From Rhodocyclales bacterium RIFCSPLOWO2_02_FULL_63_24 (GTDB lineage: Bacteria > Pseudomonadota > Gammaproteobacteria > Burkholderiales > Rhodocyclaceae), in NCBI GenBank assembly GCA_001828935.1, contig MHZX01000068.1, positions 1 through 56,844 of the forward strand: a stretch of 56,844 bases of DNA. Direction: 5' to 3'. Under the pieces are notes generated by a model that saw only the letters and a program-made list of their open reading frames with translations, was not told the origin of the DNA and made no database searches. Position 1 is the first letter of the stretch. Each line of letters starts with the position of its first letter. This document shows positions 33,562 through 42,811 of this stretch, piece after piece. Made by a program: the position numbers and the translations under genes.

Positions 33562-34226
33562 TGATGATGCAGGCCTACCTGATCCAGTCCGTCAATCTGT
33601 TTGCCTCGGCGCTGCTGCTGCTGTCCTTCGCCATGCTGTCGCAGCGGCGCATTTTGTCGCTGATCCATCTGTTTACCTTGCAAGGGGCAGCCTTGGTCGC
33701 CGCGACTGTGGTCGTCGCCTACGTCACCAATCAGCATCATCTTTACTACTCCGCCGCGATCACGCTGGTAACCAAGGTGATCGTCATCCCGATCCTGTTG
33801 CACCGGCTGATCGACAGGCTCAACGTCAAATGGGACGTGGAGACGCTGATCAATATTCCGACCACCATGCTGCTCGGCATCCTGTTGGTGGTGTTCGCCT
33901 TCAACCTGGCGCTGCCGATCGCCAAGCTGTCTTCGTCCATCGTGCACAGCACGCTCGGCATTGCGCTGGCCTGCGTGCTGCTTTCATTCATGATGATGAT
34001 CACGCGCGCCAAGGCGGTGCCCCAGGTGATTGGTTTTCTTTCGATGGAGAACGGCCTGTTTTTTGCCGCCACCGCGGCTACCTACGGCATGCCGATGGTG
34101 GTCGAGTTCGGCATTGCCTTCGACGTCTTGGTCGGCATGTTCATTCTCGGCGTGTTCATGTTCCAGATTCGCGAGCAGTTCGACAGCCTGGACATCCGGC
34201 ATCTGGAAAAACTCAAGGAAGACTAG
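33561..34226 (+). CDS. hyfE: HyfE-like membrane subunit
   Basis: A 221-residue subunit whose N-terminal part resembles NuoK ('LLLSFAMLSQRRILSLIHLFTLQGAAL', in two parts) and whose C-terminal part has further helices, as in HyfE. 'VPQVIGFLSMENGLFF' contains the conserved membrane Glu. Three ATGs are in tandem at 33561, 33564 and 33567; the first overlaps the hyfC stop. About six or seven helices are predicted. Confidence 0.9.
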   Translation: MMMQAYLIQSVNLFASALLLLSFAMLSQRRILSLIHLFTLQGAALVAATVVVAYVTNQHHLYYSAAITLVTKVIVIPILLHRLIDRLNVKWDVETLINIPTTMLLGILLVVFAFNLALPIAKLSSSIVHSTLGIALACVLLSFMMMITRAKAVPQVIGFLSMENGLFFAATAATYGMPMVVEFGIAFDVLVGMFILGVFMFQIREQFDSLDIRHLEKLKED

Positions 34227-34232
34227 CCCGAG

Positions 34233-35687
34233 ATGGAACAATTGCTGCTTGTTCTCGCCGTTCCCCTGCTCGGTGGTTTTGTGCTGGCCTTGTGCGGGCA
34301 TCGCGACTATGCGCCGGAGGTCAACGTCGGCGTCAGCCTCGGCACCCTGGTTGCCGCCGGCCTGCTGACGGCGCGAATCATAGACCGCGGACCCATGCTG
34401 GCCTTCGACGACCAGTTCTTCGTCGATCCGCTCAACGTCTTCCTGATCGCGCTGACTGCCTTTGTCGGCTTCACCACCTCGGTTTTCTCGCGGCCCTACA
34501 TGCGTCACGAGCGTGACTGCGGCAAGATGACGCCGGGACGGATGCGTCTCTATCACAGCATGTATCAGCTGTTCAACTTCACCATGCTGGTTGCCTTGTC
34601 CACCAACAACCTCGGCATTCTTTGGGTTGCGATGGAAGCGGCGACGCTGACCACCGTGTTGCTGGTCAGCGTCTATCGCACCGCAGCCAGCCTGGAAGCC
34701 GCCTGGAAATATTTCATTCTCTGCGGCGTCGGCATTGCCCAGGCCCTGTTTGGCACCATCCTGCTCTACCTGGCGGCCGACAAGGTGATCGGCGCCGGCG
34801 GCGGTGCCCTGCTGTGGACCAACCTGGAGGCGGTGAAGGCCCAGCTCGAACCCAACGTCATGGCGCTGGCTTTCGTCTTTCTGCTGCTTGGCTATGGCAC
34901 CAAGGTGGGCCTGGTCCCGGTCCATAACTGGCTTCCGGATGCTCACGCCGAAGGTCCGACGCCGATCTCGGCAGTGCTGTCTGGCTTGCTCTTGAATGTT
35001 GCCCTGTATGCGGTCCTGCGCTGCAAAATGCTGACGGACGGAGCTCTCGGCAATCATCTTGCGGGCCATTTGATGATCGGCTTCGGCCTGCTTTCGGTGG
35101 TCGCCGCGGCCTTCTTTCTGTCGCGGCAGAAAGACATCAAGCGCATGTTCGCCTATTCCTCGATCGAGCACATGGGCCTGATGACTTTTGCTTTCGGTCT
35201 GGGCGGGCCGATCGCCAACTTCGCCGGTCTGCTGCACATGACGGTCCATTCGCTGATCAAGTCAGCCATCTTCTTCGCCGTCGGCCATGCCGCGCAGAGC
35301 GCCGGCAGCCAACTGATGGAAAAGATTCGCGGCCTGATCAAGGTCAATCCCATGGTCGGCTGGGGCTTGCTGCTGGGTACGTTGGCGATCCTTGGCATGC
35401 CGCCCTTCGGTGTATTCGCCAGCGAATTCCTGATTCTCACTACCGCCATGCGCGACTTGCCGTGGGCGACGCCGTTCCTGTTGCTGGCGCTGGGCGTGGC
35501 TTTCGCTTCGATCTTCAGCCGGGTGCAGGAGATGGTGTTTGGCGACACGGATTTGAAGCCGCTGGAGCATCCGCCGGCCTTGTTGCCCGTATTTGTTCAT
35601 CTCGGCCTTGGCCTGATGCTGGGCGTCTACATTCCACCCTATCTGGTGGACTGGTATCAGCAGGCCGCCAAAATGATCGGAGGATGA
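34233..35687 (+). CDS. hyfF: HyfF-like antiporter-type membrane subunit
   Basis: A 484-residue second antiporter-like subunit. The TM5 Glu appears in 'ILWVAMEAATLTTVLLV', the TM7 Lys in 'GYGTKVGLVPVHNWLPDAHA', then 'GPTPISAVLSGLLLNVALYA' and 'KRMFAYSSIEHMGLM'. It provides another ion pathway, so with HyfB the complex has two; HyfD, the third antiporter of E. coli Hyf, is absent. A GGAGG near its end serves the next gene. Confidence 0.92.
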   Translation: MEQLLLVLAVPLLGGFVLALCGHRDYAPEVNVGVSLGTLVAAGLLTARIIDRGPMLAFDDQFFVDPLNVFLIALTAFVGFTTSVFSRPYMRHERDCGKMTPGRMRLYHSMYQLFNFTMLVALSTNNLGILWVAMEAATLTTVLLVSVYRTAASLEAAWKYFILCGVGIAQALFGTILLYLAADKVIGAGGGALLWTNLEAVKAQLEPNVMALAFVFLLLGYGTKVGLVPVHNWLPDAHAEGPTPISAVLSGLLLNVALYAVLRCKMLTDGALGNHLAGHLMIGFGLLSVVAAAFFLSRQKDIKRMFAYSSIEHMGLMTFAFGLGGPIANFAGLLHMTVHSLIKSAIFFAVGHAAQSAGSQLMEKIRGLIKVNPMVGWGLLLGTLAILGMPPFGVFASEFLILTTAMRDLPWATPFLLLALGVAFASIFSRVQEMVFGDTDLKPLEHPPALLPVFVHLGLGLMLGVYIPPYLVDWYQQAAKMIGG

Positions 35688-35692
35688 TGCCG

Positions 35693-37261
35693 ATGCCGCT
35701 CTCCGCACTCAATTGCCAGTTCCATGCACTGCCCGGGCCGCTGCCGATGCAGCGTGCCACGGTGACGCGCGAGCAGTGGCAGATGGCGCCAGCCGCAGTC
35801 GATCAGGTCGGGGGCCGCTTGGTTTCCCTGTGGGGTTCGGACCGGCGCGGGATCGACGGCGGGTTTGCCGTTTCGGCCGCCTATGCATTGGCCGAAGGCC
35901 TGGCCTGGCTCAGTTTGCCCATACCCGTGCCCTTGCCCGATGCGGCGGGCGCGGGGCAAGCCTCCTATCCGGATATCGCTCGCGTATTTCCCGCTGCCGG
36001 CCGCATGCAGCGCGCCTGTCGCGACCTGCTCGGACTGGTCGCCGAGGACGCGACCGACCAGCGGCCATGGCTGCGGCACGGCGCCTGGCCCGAGGACTAT
36101 TTTCCCTTGCGCCGCGAGAATTCCGGCGCCGAGTCATTCGCGTTGACTCCCGAGTCCTATCCGTTCGTGCTGGTCGAGGGCGACGGCGTACACGAGATTG
36201 CGGTCGGCCCGGTTCATGCCGGAATCATCGAGCCGGGGCACTTCCGTTTTTCGGTGATCGGCGAGCGCGTGTTGCGCCTCGAACAGCATCTGGGCTACAA
36301 GCACAAAGGCATCGAAAAGCGCTTTGAGCACATCGCGCCGCTGGACGGGTACCGACTCGCGGGGCGCGTCTCGGGCGATTCCACCGTGGCCTTTGCCTGG
36401 GCTTATTGCATGGCGCTCGAGTCGATCGCCGGCTGCGAAATTTCATGGCGTGCGCGGTGGTTGCGCGCCCTGCTGCTGGAGCGCGAGCGGGTTGCCAACC
36501 ATCTGGGTGATCTCGGTGCGCTGGGCAACGACGCCGCGCTCGGCTTCGGCCTGGCGCAGTTCTCGCGCCTCAAGGAAGACTGGTTGCGGCTGAACCGCGA
36601 ACTGTTCGGCCATCGCTTCATGATGGACCGGGTGGTCCCCGGCGGGGTCGATGTCGACCTCGATGCCAACGCCGGAGAGCGCATACGCCGCCAGTGCGAC
36701 GAGATCGAGGCCGACGTACGGACCTTGAAGGGAATCTACGACGAACACAGCGGACTGCAGGATCGTTTCCTGACTACCGGGCGCGTATCGCCCAAGCTGG
36801 CGGCGCAACTCGGCCTGTGCGGCATGGCGGGCCGGGCCAGCGCGCAGGCCAGCGATTTGCGCATGGATTTCGCATGGGAGCCCTATGCTGCCTTGCAGGC
36901 GACCATGGTCAGCCACCGCAACGGCGACGTCGCGGCACGGGTGACGGTACGATTCGAGGAAATCCTCGAATCGCTGCGCCTGATCCGGGAGACGGTCAGG
37001 CGGCTGCCGCAGGGGACGCTGCGCATCGCGCTGAATCCGCTGCCTGCTGAAGGCGTCGGCGCCGGTTGGGTCGAGGGCTGGCGCGGCGACGTACTGGTGA
37101 CGCTGGAGCTTGAGGCAGGCGGCATTCGCCGCTGTCACTGCCATGATCCGTCGTGGCAGAACTGGCCCTTGCTGGAACACGCCGTGATGGACAACATCGT
37201 TCCGGATTTCCCGCTGATCAACAAATCTTTCAATCTCAGTTATTCGGGGCAGGATCTCTGA
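35693..37261 (+). CDS. hyfG: HyfG-like large subunit lacking all nickel ligands
   Basis: 522 residues: an N-terminal NuoC-like region (~1-150) fused to a NuoD/hydrogenase-large-subunit-like domain ('HFRFSVIGERVLRLEQHLGY', 'KHKGIEKRFE', 'ALLLERERVANHLGDLGALGND'). In [NiFe] hydrogenases the L1 motif CGxC and the L2 motif DPCxxC hold the nickel. Here L1 reads RVSGDS (S227-S230) and L2 reads DPSWQN (485-490), so all four cysteines are missing. The subunit also ends in 'INKSFNLSYSGQDL' without the usual cleaved maturation tail. It cannot be a hydrogenase and fits the Ehr class. The start at 35693 has GGAGG nine bases upstream; ATGs at 35684 and 35687 are alternatives overlapping hyfF. Confidence 0.9.
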   Translation: MPLSALNCQFHALPGPLPMQRATVTREQWQMAPAAVDQVGGRLVSLWGSDRRGIDGGFAVSAAYALAEGLAWLSLPIPVPLPDAAGAGQASYPDIARVFPAAGRMQRACRDLLGLVAEDATDQRPWLRHGAWPEDYFPLRRENSGAESFALTPESYPFVLVEGDGVHEIAVGPVHAGIIEPGHFRFSVIGERVLRLEQHLGYKHKGIEKRFEHIAPLDGYRLAGRVSGDSTVAFAWAYCMALESIAGCEISWRARWLRALLLERERVANHLGDLGALGNDAALGFGLAQFSRLKEDWLRLNRELFGHRFMMDRVVPGGVDVDLDANAGERIRRQCDEIEADVRTLKGIYDEHSGLQDRFLTTGRVSPKLAAQLGLCGMAGRASAQASDLRMDFAWEPYAALQATMVSHRNGDVAARVTVRFEEILESLRLIRETVRRLPQGTLRIALNPLPAEGVGAGWVEGWRGDVLVTLELEAGGIRRCHCHDPSWQNWPLLEHAVMDNIVPDFPLINKSFNLSYSGQDL

Positions 37262-37782
37262 TGTGGCGCATGCTGGTACAAATTGCGAAGAACGGCCTGC
37301 GCACCGAGCCGCGGCCGGAGGCCAATGACGACTGGCGCATCGAGCGGGCGGAGGCAGAGCGCATCCATGCCGATATCCTGGCCATTCTCGGCCGTGCGCT
37401 GACCATCCGCGAAGTCGATGCCGGTTCCTGCAACGGCTGCGAACTCGAAATCCACGCGCTCAACAACCCCTACTACAACATCGAGGGCCTCGGCATCAAG
37501 TTCGTCGCCAGCCCGCGCCATGCAGACATGCTGCTGGTCACCGGCCCGGTCTCGCGTCACATGGAGGTGGCGCTGCAGCGGACCTATGCGGCAACACCCG
37601 CGCCCAAGCTGGTGGTGGCAGTCGGCGACTGCGGCTGCAGCGGTGGAATATTTGGCGAGAGCTATGCGAGCTGCGGCAAGGTGTCCAACGTGATTCCGGT
37701 CGATGTCGCGGTGCCCGGTTGCCCGCCGCCGCCGCTCGATCTGTTGCGCGGCATCCTGACGGCGATTCGCCGTCGGGAGTAG
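37261..37782 (+). CDS. hyfI: HyfI-like (NuoB-type) small subunit with one [4Fe-4S] cluster
   Basis: 173 residues. Four cluster cysteines are present: 'SCNGCELEIHALNNP', 'VGDCGCSGGIF' and 'VPGCPPPPLDLLRGIL', the NuoB/HyfI arrangement of the cluster next to the catalytic or quinone site. ATG 37261 overlaps the hyfG stop. It is the last gene of the operon; the next gene is convergent. No HyfA/HyfH-type polyferredoxin gene is present, so the electron donor to this cluster must be a soluble ferredoxin or an unlinked protein. Confidence 0.92.
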   Translation: MWRMLVQIAKNGLRTEPRPEANDDWRIERAEAERIHADILAILGRALTIREVDAGSCNGCELEIHALNNPYYNIEGLGIKFVASPRHADMLLVTGPVSRHMEVALQRTYAATPAPKLVVAVGDCGCSGGIFGESYASCGKVSNVIPVDVAVPGCPPPPLDLLRGILTAIRRRE

Positions 37783-37850
37783 CGCCGGACGGACCGCCGC
37801 CAAGAGTCGGCGCTGGTGCCACGGCGTCCCAGGAGGGGCAACCGAGCCGC

Positions 37851-39044
37851 TCAGTTCGACTCCGGGTGGTCGTCTGCAGCGAGCAGTGCGTCGCGACCCA
37901 GCGACTGCAGGTCGGTAGTGCCGCTCAGCGCCATGGCGACGTTGATTTCCTGGCGCATCACCGACAGCATGTGGGCGATTCCCGCCTCGCCGCGCGCCGC
38001 CACGGCGTAGCCCCAGGCCCGACCCAGCAAGCAGGCCTTGGCGCCGAGCGCGAGCGCCTTGACCACGTCGAGGCCGCTGCGCACGCCGCCGTCCATCAAT
38101 ACTTCGAGCTTGTTCCCGACTGCATCCACAATTCGCGGCAAGGCGTCCGCGCTGGCCGCCACGCTATCCAGTTGACGGCCGCCGTGGTTGGACACCACGA
38201 TGCCGTCGACGCCTGCCGCCGCCGCTTCGCGCGCGTCATCCACGTCGAGAATGCCCTTCAGCAGAATCTTGCCTGGCCAGTTTTCCCTCACCCACTCCAG
38301 GTCGCGCCAGCCGACGCGCGGATCGAACTGGCTATCGACCCAGGCCTTGAACGCCGGCAGGCTTTGCGCGTCGGGTACCGCCGCGGTCAGGTTGCCGAAG
38401 GTCAGGGGTTTGCCCTTGATCGCCACATCCAGCAGCCAGTGCGGATGCGAGAGCAGATCCCAGGCCTTGCTCAGGCGGCCGGCCAGCGGCAGTGCGCCCG
38501 CCATGCCATTGCGGATGTCGCGGTAGCGCGCGCCCATCACCGCCAGATCGACAGTGAGCACCAGTACCGGGCAGCCAGCCGCTTGTGCCCGCACCAGCAA
38601 GTCTTTGGCATAGCCACGGTCGCGCATCACATACAGTTGGTACCAGAAAGGAGCCTGGGTCGCGGCGCGAACTTCCTCGATCGAGCAGATCGATACGGTC
38701 GATTCGCAAAATGCGATGCCGGCACCCTCGGCGGCTCGTGCCGCCGCCACTTCGGCCCGGCGCGCCATGACGCCAGCAAGTCCGAGCGGGGCGAGAATCA
38801 ACGGCATGGCGAACTCCTGCCCGAGTACGCGGCTGGACAGGTTCCGGCAGGAGACATCGCGCATGACGCGCTGGCGCAGCCGCAGGCGTTGAAACGCCCG
38901 CTGGTTGTCGCCCGCAGTTATCTCCTCGTAAGCGGCGCCGTCGAGATAATCGAACAGGTGCCGCGGCAGGCGCCGGCGTGCCAATTCCCGGTAATCGTTG
39001 GCGGTGGCGGGGGCAAGGCCGAGCCCGCGGGTTTCATTGTTCAT
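37851..39044 (-). CDS. FMN-dependent alpha-hydroxy-acid dehydrogenase (lactate-dehydrogenase type)
   Basis: A 397-residue FMN enzyme oxidising an L-2-hydroxy acid (L-lactate, glycolate or mandelate) to the 2-oxoacid. Features: N-terminal 'LPRHLFDYLDGAAYEEIT', 'FAMPLILAPLGLAGVM', 'FWYQLYVMRDRG' (active-site Tyr), 'LVLTVDLAVMGARYRDIRNG', 'ILLKGILDVDDAREA', catalytic His in 'GIVVSNHGGRQLDSV', and the phosphate-binding 'MDGGVRSGLDVVKALALGA' and 'LLGRAWGYAVAARG'. ATG 39044 follows GGAG by eight bases. It is convergent with hyfI and divergent from the PAS gene. Its 2-oxoacid product class would suit the oxidoreductase at 9-14 kb, but they are not linked. Confidence 0.92.
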   Translation of the reverse strand: MNNETRGLGLAPATANDYRELARRRLPRHLFDYLDGAAYEEITAGDNQRAFQRLRLRQRVMRDVSCRNLSSRVLGQEFAMPLILAPLGLAGVMARRAEVAAARAAEGAGIAFCESTVSICSIEEVRAATQAPFWYQLYVMRDRGYAKDLLVRAQAAGCPVLVLTVDLAVMGARYRDIRNGMAGALPLAGRLSKAWDLLSHPHWLLDVAIKGKPLTFGNLTAAVPDAQSLPAFKAWVDSQFDPRVGWRDLEWVRENWPGKILLKGILDVDDAREAAAAGVDGIVVSNHGGRQLDSVAASADALPRIVDAVGNKLEVLMDGGVRSGLDVVKALALGAKACLLGRAWGYAVAARGEAGIAHMLSVMRQEINVAMALSGTTDLQSLGRDALLAADDHPESN

Positions 39045-39191
39045 GACATTCGCTCCGATTTTTTGCATCTTACAGCCCCCGCGCGACAAGGGCGCAGCCT
39101 TGATTTGCCGCTTCCGACGATGGAAACTCGGCTACCATGAGGGGGATTCCCCAAATCGGCAAGCCGATCCGTATCGTACAAGGACGCAGGC

Positions 39192-42100
39192 ATGACGCTC
39201 AGCATCGACGAGGCCACGACGCAGCAGTTGCTCGAGTACCAGCTGATTTTTGAGCGTGCGCAAGTCGGCATAGTGGTATTGCGCGATCGTATCGTCCAGC
39301 GCTGCAATCCCCGCTTCGAGGAAATCCTCGGTTACGGCCCCGGCGAGCTTATCGGCAAATCGAGCCTGGTTTATTACCCAAGCGCCGAGGAGTGGAGCGA
39401 GGTGGGCCGCCGGGCCTACGCGGCGGTTGCCGCAACCGGAAGCTTCACCCGCGAAGGACTCTACCGCCGCCGCGACGGCAGCCTGATCTGGTGCCAGGTT
39501 ACCGGCAGCTCGATAAATACGGGCGATCCTCGCGAAGGATACGTCTGGCTCTACTACGACGTCACCGAGGAAAGGCAGGCACGAGATGCACTGAAAGAGT
39601 TGCTGCGCGAGCAGACGCTGATTTTCGAACGCGCCCATACCGGCATCATGTTCGTCCGCGATCGGATGATCCTGCGCTGCAATCCTCGTTTCGAAGCCAT
39701 CTTCGGGCATCCGCACGGCTCCCTCAGCGGCCAGTCGACCCGCGTGCTTTTTGCCGACGAACAGGCATGGCTCGAGAATGGTGCCAAGGTGTATTCGACG
39801 ATCAACAACTCGGGGATTCTCGACGAGGAATTGAACTATGTCCGCGGTGACGGTTTGCCGATCTGCTGCCACGTCATCGGTAGCCTGCTGGACTCCGCAA
39901 ATCCGTCCGCGGGTACGGTATGGCTGTATGAGGACATCACTGCCCGCCGCGCGGCAGAGGAAGCTTTGCGGCAGAGCAATCGGGAACAGCAGCTGATTTT
40001 TGACAATGCGCTGATCGGGATTTCCTATCAGCGCGACCGCACCGTCCTGCGCTGCAATCGCCGCCTCGAGGAGATGTTTGGCTATGCTCCAGGGGGACTG
40101 ATCGGGCAGTCGACCCGCGTTCTGTTCGCCAGCGACAGCGAATGGGAAGAGGCCGGGCGCAGGGTCTATACGGGACTTGGCGGCGAGCAGATATTTGATG
40201 GCGAAATGCGCTACAGCAAGCGCGACGGTACGCCGATTCTGGCTCATATCATCGGCCGTACCGTCGATGTCGCCGATGGTCCGGCGACCTGGATCTGGAC
40301 CTACGAGGACATCACCGCACGCCGCGTGGCCGAGGAGGCCCTGGCCAAGAACGTCAGGGAATACGCGCTGATATTCGACAATGCGATGATCGGCATCGCC
40401 TACATGCGCGGCCGCAGCTTCCTGCGCTGCAACCGCCGCCTGGAGGAGATTTTCGGCTTTGCCGCAGGCGTTCTGACGGGAAAGACCTCGCGCGAACTTT
40501 TTACCAGCGACGAAGAATGGGAGGTGACCAGTCGCAACATGCTGGCCGTCGCACGGGAAGGCAAGGGTTATTCCGGCGAAATCCGCTACCAGCGTCAGGA
40601 TGGCACGCCGATCTGGGCGCGCGTCAAGGGCCAGCCGATTCAGGAAGGCGACGGGCAGGTCTGGATCTGGACAATGCAGGACGTCACTCGTCGCCGGCAG
40701 GCCGAAGACGCCTTGCGTCAAAGTTACAGCGAGATGGAACGCCGCGTTGCCGAGCGTACCGCAGAGCTTTCGCGGCAACTGTATTTCATGGAGCAGTTGA
40801 TCGAGGCGATTCCCGGGCCAGTGTTCTACAAGGATCGGCAGGGACGCTATCTCGGCTGCAATCAGCGCTACATCGACTTTCTCGGCAAGCCGCGCAGTGC
40901 GCTGATCGGCGCGACGGTTCATGACATCGCGCCGCAGGATCTTGCGGACCGTTACCGGGCAGCCGACGAAGAGCTCTTGAGGAACCCCGGGTCGCAGGTA
41001 TACGAGACCCAGGTCCAGCCGGCCCGCGGCGAACGGCGCGACGTGATGTTCCAGAAGGCAACGTTCGCGGATTCGGACGGCAGCGTCGGCGGCATCATCG
41101 GCGTGATGTTCGACATTACCGAGCGCAAGCGCATGGAAGAGCGCATGCAGCAGGCGGCAACGGTTTTCGATAGCAGCGTCGAGGGCATCATCATCACCGC
41201 GCCCGATGAATCGATCATTGCGGTCAACCGCGCTTTTACCGAAATCACCGGCTACAGCGAAAGTGAGGTGCTTGGCCGCACCCCGCGGATCCTGCAATCG
41301 ACTCGGCAGGACAAGAGCTTCTATCGCGAGATGTGGGACACCATTGCGCGCAGCGGCCGCTGGCAGGGCGAACTCTGGAACCAGCGCAAGGACGGCAGCC
41401 TGTTTCCCGAATCGCTGACCATCAGCGCCGTCAAGGATGCCGCCGGCAAGGTGATGCACTATGTCGGTGTCTTTTCCGACATCACCGAAATCAAGCGCGC
41501 CAACGACCTGCTCGACCATCAGGCGCATCACGACCATTTGACGGGCCTGCCGAATCGGCTGCTGCTCGAGGACCGCCTGCATGGAGCCCTGCTGCGCGCC
41601 CAGCGCGAGCAGATGCAGCTGGCGGTGCTGTTCGTCGACCTCGATCGCTTCAAGAACATCAACGACAGCCTCGGCCATCACGTCGGCGATCGCGTCTTGT
41701 GCGAAGTGGCGAAGCGTTTTTGCGCGCTGACCCGCGAGTCGGACACCGTTGCCCGTCTTGGCGGCGACGAATTCCTGATCATCATGGAAGGTATTCACGA
41801 TCCGGCGACGGCTTCGCGCATCGCCGACAAGATCCTCGACGACTTGCGCGCGAATCCGGTGACGCTGGAGCAGGAGTTTTTTATCGGCGCCAGCCTGGGC
41901 ATCAGCCTCTTTCCGCAGGATGGAACCGATTCGGCAACCCTGATCAAGAACGCGGATGCCGCCATGTATCGCGCCAAGGAGCGCGGCCGCAATACCTATG
42001 AGTTCTTCAGCGACGACCTGACGCAATTTTCACTCGACCGCTTCAAGATGGAAACCGACCTGCGGCGCGCAATCGATCGCGACGAACTGATCGTCTATCT

Positions 42101-42800
42101 GCAGCCGCAGTTCGCCCTCAAGACCGGCAAGCTGATCGGCGCCGAAGCATTGGTGCGCTGGCAGCATCCACAGCAGGGTCTGGTGGCGCCGGGAAAATTC
42201 ATTCCCCTGGCCGAGGAATCAGGACTGATCGTTTCGCTGGGCGAGTGGGTACAGTACGCCGCATGCCGTCACTGGTCCGCGTGGATCGCCACCGGACTCG
42301 AACCAGGCGTACTTTCGATCAATGTCTCCGGGGTCGAATTCCGCCGTGGACAGATACAGGACACGGTACGCAACGTCCTCGCCGCGACACGCATGCCGCC
42401 GGCGCAGCTTGAGTTGGAGATCACCGAGGGCGCGATCATGAGCCAGGCGGAGAACAGTATTCAGGTACTGCACGATCTGCGGGCGATGGGCATCAGCCTG
42501 GCCATCGACGATTTCGGTACCGGCTATTCGTCGCTGGCCTATCTGAAGCGCCTGCCGCTCAACAAGCTGAAAGTCGATCAAAGCTTTGTGCGCGGGTTGC
42601 CCGGCGACGCGGAGGACTGCGCAATTGCCCGCGCCGTGATCGCCCTTGGCCACAGCCTGCAACTGAAAGTGATCGCCGAAGGGGTGGAAACCGAGGACCA
42701 GCGCGAGTTCCTGATCATTGCTGGCTGCGACGAGATGCAGGGCTACCTGCGTGGCAAGCCGATGCCGGCAGCCGACTTCAGGAATGCGTTTCTGGCTTGA
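39192..42800 (+). CDS. Six-PAS GGDEF-EAL c-di-GMP protein, 1202 aa
   Basis: A large cytoplasmic sensor. Four closely similar PAS domains occur in tandem (about 1-125, 128-255, 258-385, 388-512), each opening like 'LIFERAQVGIVVLRDRIVQR' and containing 'RCNPRFEEI' or 'RCNRRLEEI'. A coiled stretch (~510-545), a fifth PAS and a sixth PAS-9-type domain ('VFDSSVEGIIITAPDESIIA') follow. GGDEF has an intact active site and an RESD inhibitory site. EAL is intact: 'GAEALVRW', 'SINVSG', 'LELEITEGAIM', 'AIDDFGTGYSSLAYL', 'KLKVDQSFV', 'VIAEGVETE'. Either or both activities are possible. No membrane segment. Confidence 0.93.
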   Translation: MTLSIDEATTQQLLEYQLIFERAQVGIVVLRDRIVQRCNPRFEEILGYGPGELIGKSSLVYYPSAEEWSEVGRRAYAAVAATGSFTREGLYRRRDGSLIWCQVTGSSINTGDPREGYVWLYYDVTEERQARDALKELLREQTLIFERAHTGIMFVRDRMILRCNPRFEAIFGHPHGSLSGQSTRVLFADEQAWLENGAKVYSTINNSGILDEELNYVRGDGLPICCHVIGSLLDSANPSAGTVWLYEDITARRAAEEALRQSNREQQLIFDNALIGISYQRDRTVLRCNRRLEEMFGYAPGGLIGQSTRVLFASDSEWEEAGRRVYTGLGGEQIFDGEMRYSKRDGTPILAHIIGRTVDVADGPATWIWTYEDITARRVAEEALAKNVREYALIFDNAMIGIAYMRGRSFLRCNRRLEEIFGFAAGVLTGKTSRELFTSDEEWEVTSRNMLAVAREGKGYSGEIRYQRQDGTPIWARVKGQPIQEGDGQVWIWTMQDVTRRRQAEDALRQSYSEMERRVAERTAELSRQLYFMEQLIEAIPGPVFYKDRQGRYLGCNQRYIDFLGKPRSALIGATVHDIAPQDLADRYRAADEELLRNPGSQVYETQVQPARGERRDVMFQKATFADSDGSVGGIIGVMFDITERKRMEERMQQAATVFDSSVEGIIITAPDESIIAVNRAFTEITGYSESEVLGRTPRILQSTRQDKSFYREMWDTIARSGRWQGELWNQRKDGSLFPESLTISAVKDAAGKVMHYVGVFSDITEIKRANDLLDHQAHHDHLTGLPNRLLLEDRLHGALLRAQREQMQLAVLFVDLDRFKNINDSLGHHVGDRVLCEVAKRFCALTRESDTVARLGGDEFLIIMEGIHDPATASRIADKILDDLRANPVTLEQEFFIGASLGISLFPQDGTDSATLIKNADAAMYRAKERGRNTYEFFSDDLTQFSLDRFKMETDLRRAIDRDELIVYLQPQFALKTGKLIGAEALVRWQHPQQGLVAPGKFIPLAEESGLIVSLGEWVQYAACRHWSAWIATGLEPGVLSINVSGVEFRRGQIQDTVRNVLAATRMPPAQLELEITEGAIMSQAENSIQVLHDLRAMGISLAIDDFGTGYSSLAYLKRLPLNKLKVDQSFVRGLPGDAEDCAIARAVIALGHSLQLKVIAEGVETEDQREFLIIAGCDEMQGYLRGKPMPAADFRNAFLA

Positions 42801-42811
42801 GGCAGTCGGCT

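Noticed and set aside
35693..37261. A true [NiFe] hydrogenase large subunit (Hyf/Hyc/Ech)
   Set aside because: All four nickel-binding cysteines are replaced and there is no C-terminal maturation peptide.
1130..37815. The 12-mer GCGCCGACTCTT seen near 1130, 15867 and (reverse) 37803 as a dispersed element
   Set aside because: Three matches of a G+C-rich 12-mer in this length are expected by chance, and no longer similarity surrounds them.
39132..42026. A 964-codon open frame on the minus strand opposite the six-PAS gene
   Set aside because: It lies entirely antisense to a protein with clear PAS, GGDEF and EAL motifs, has no recognisable domain, and is expected from high G+C codon bias.
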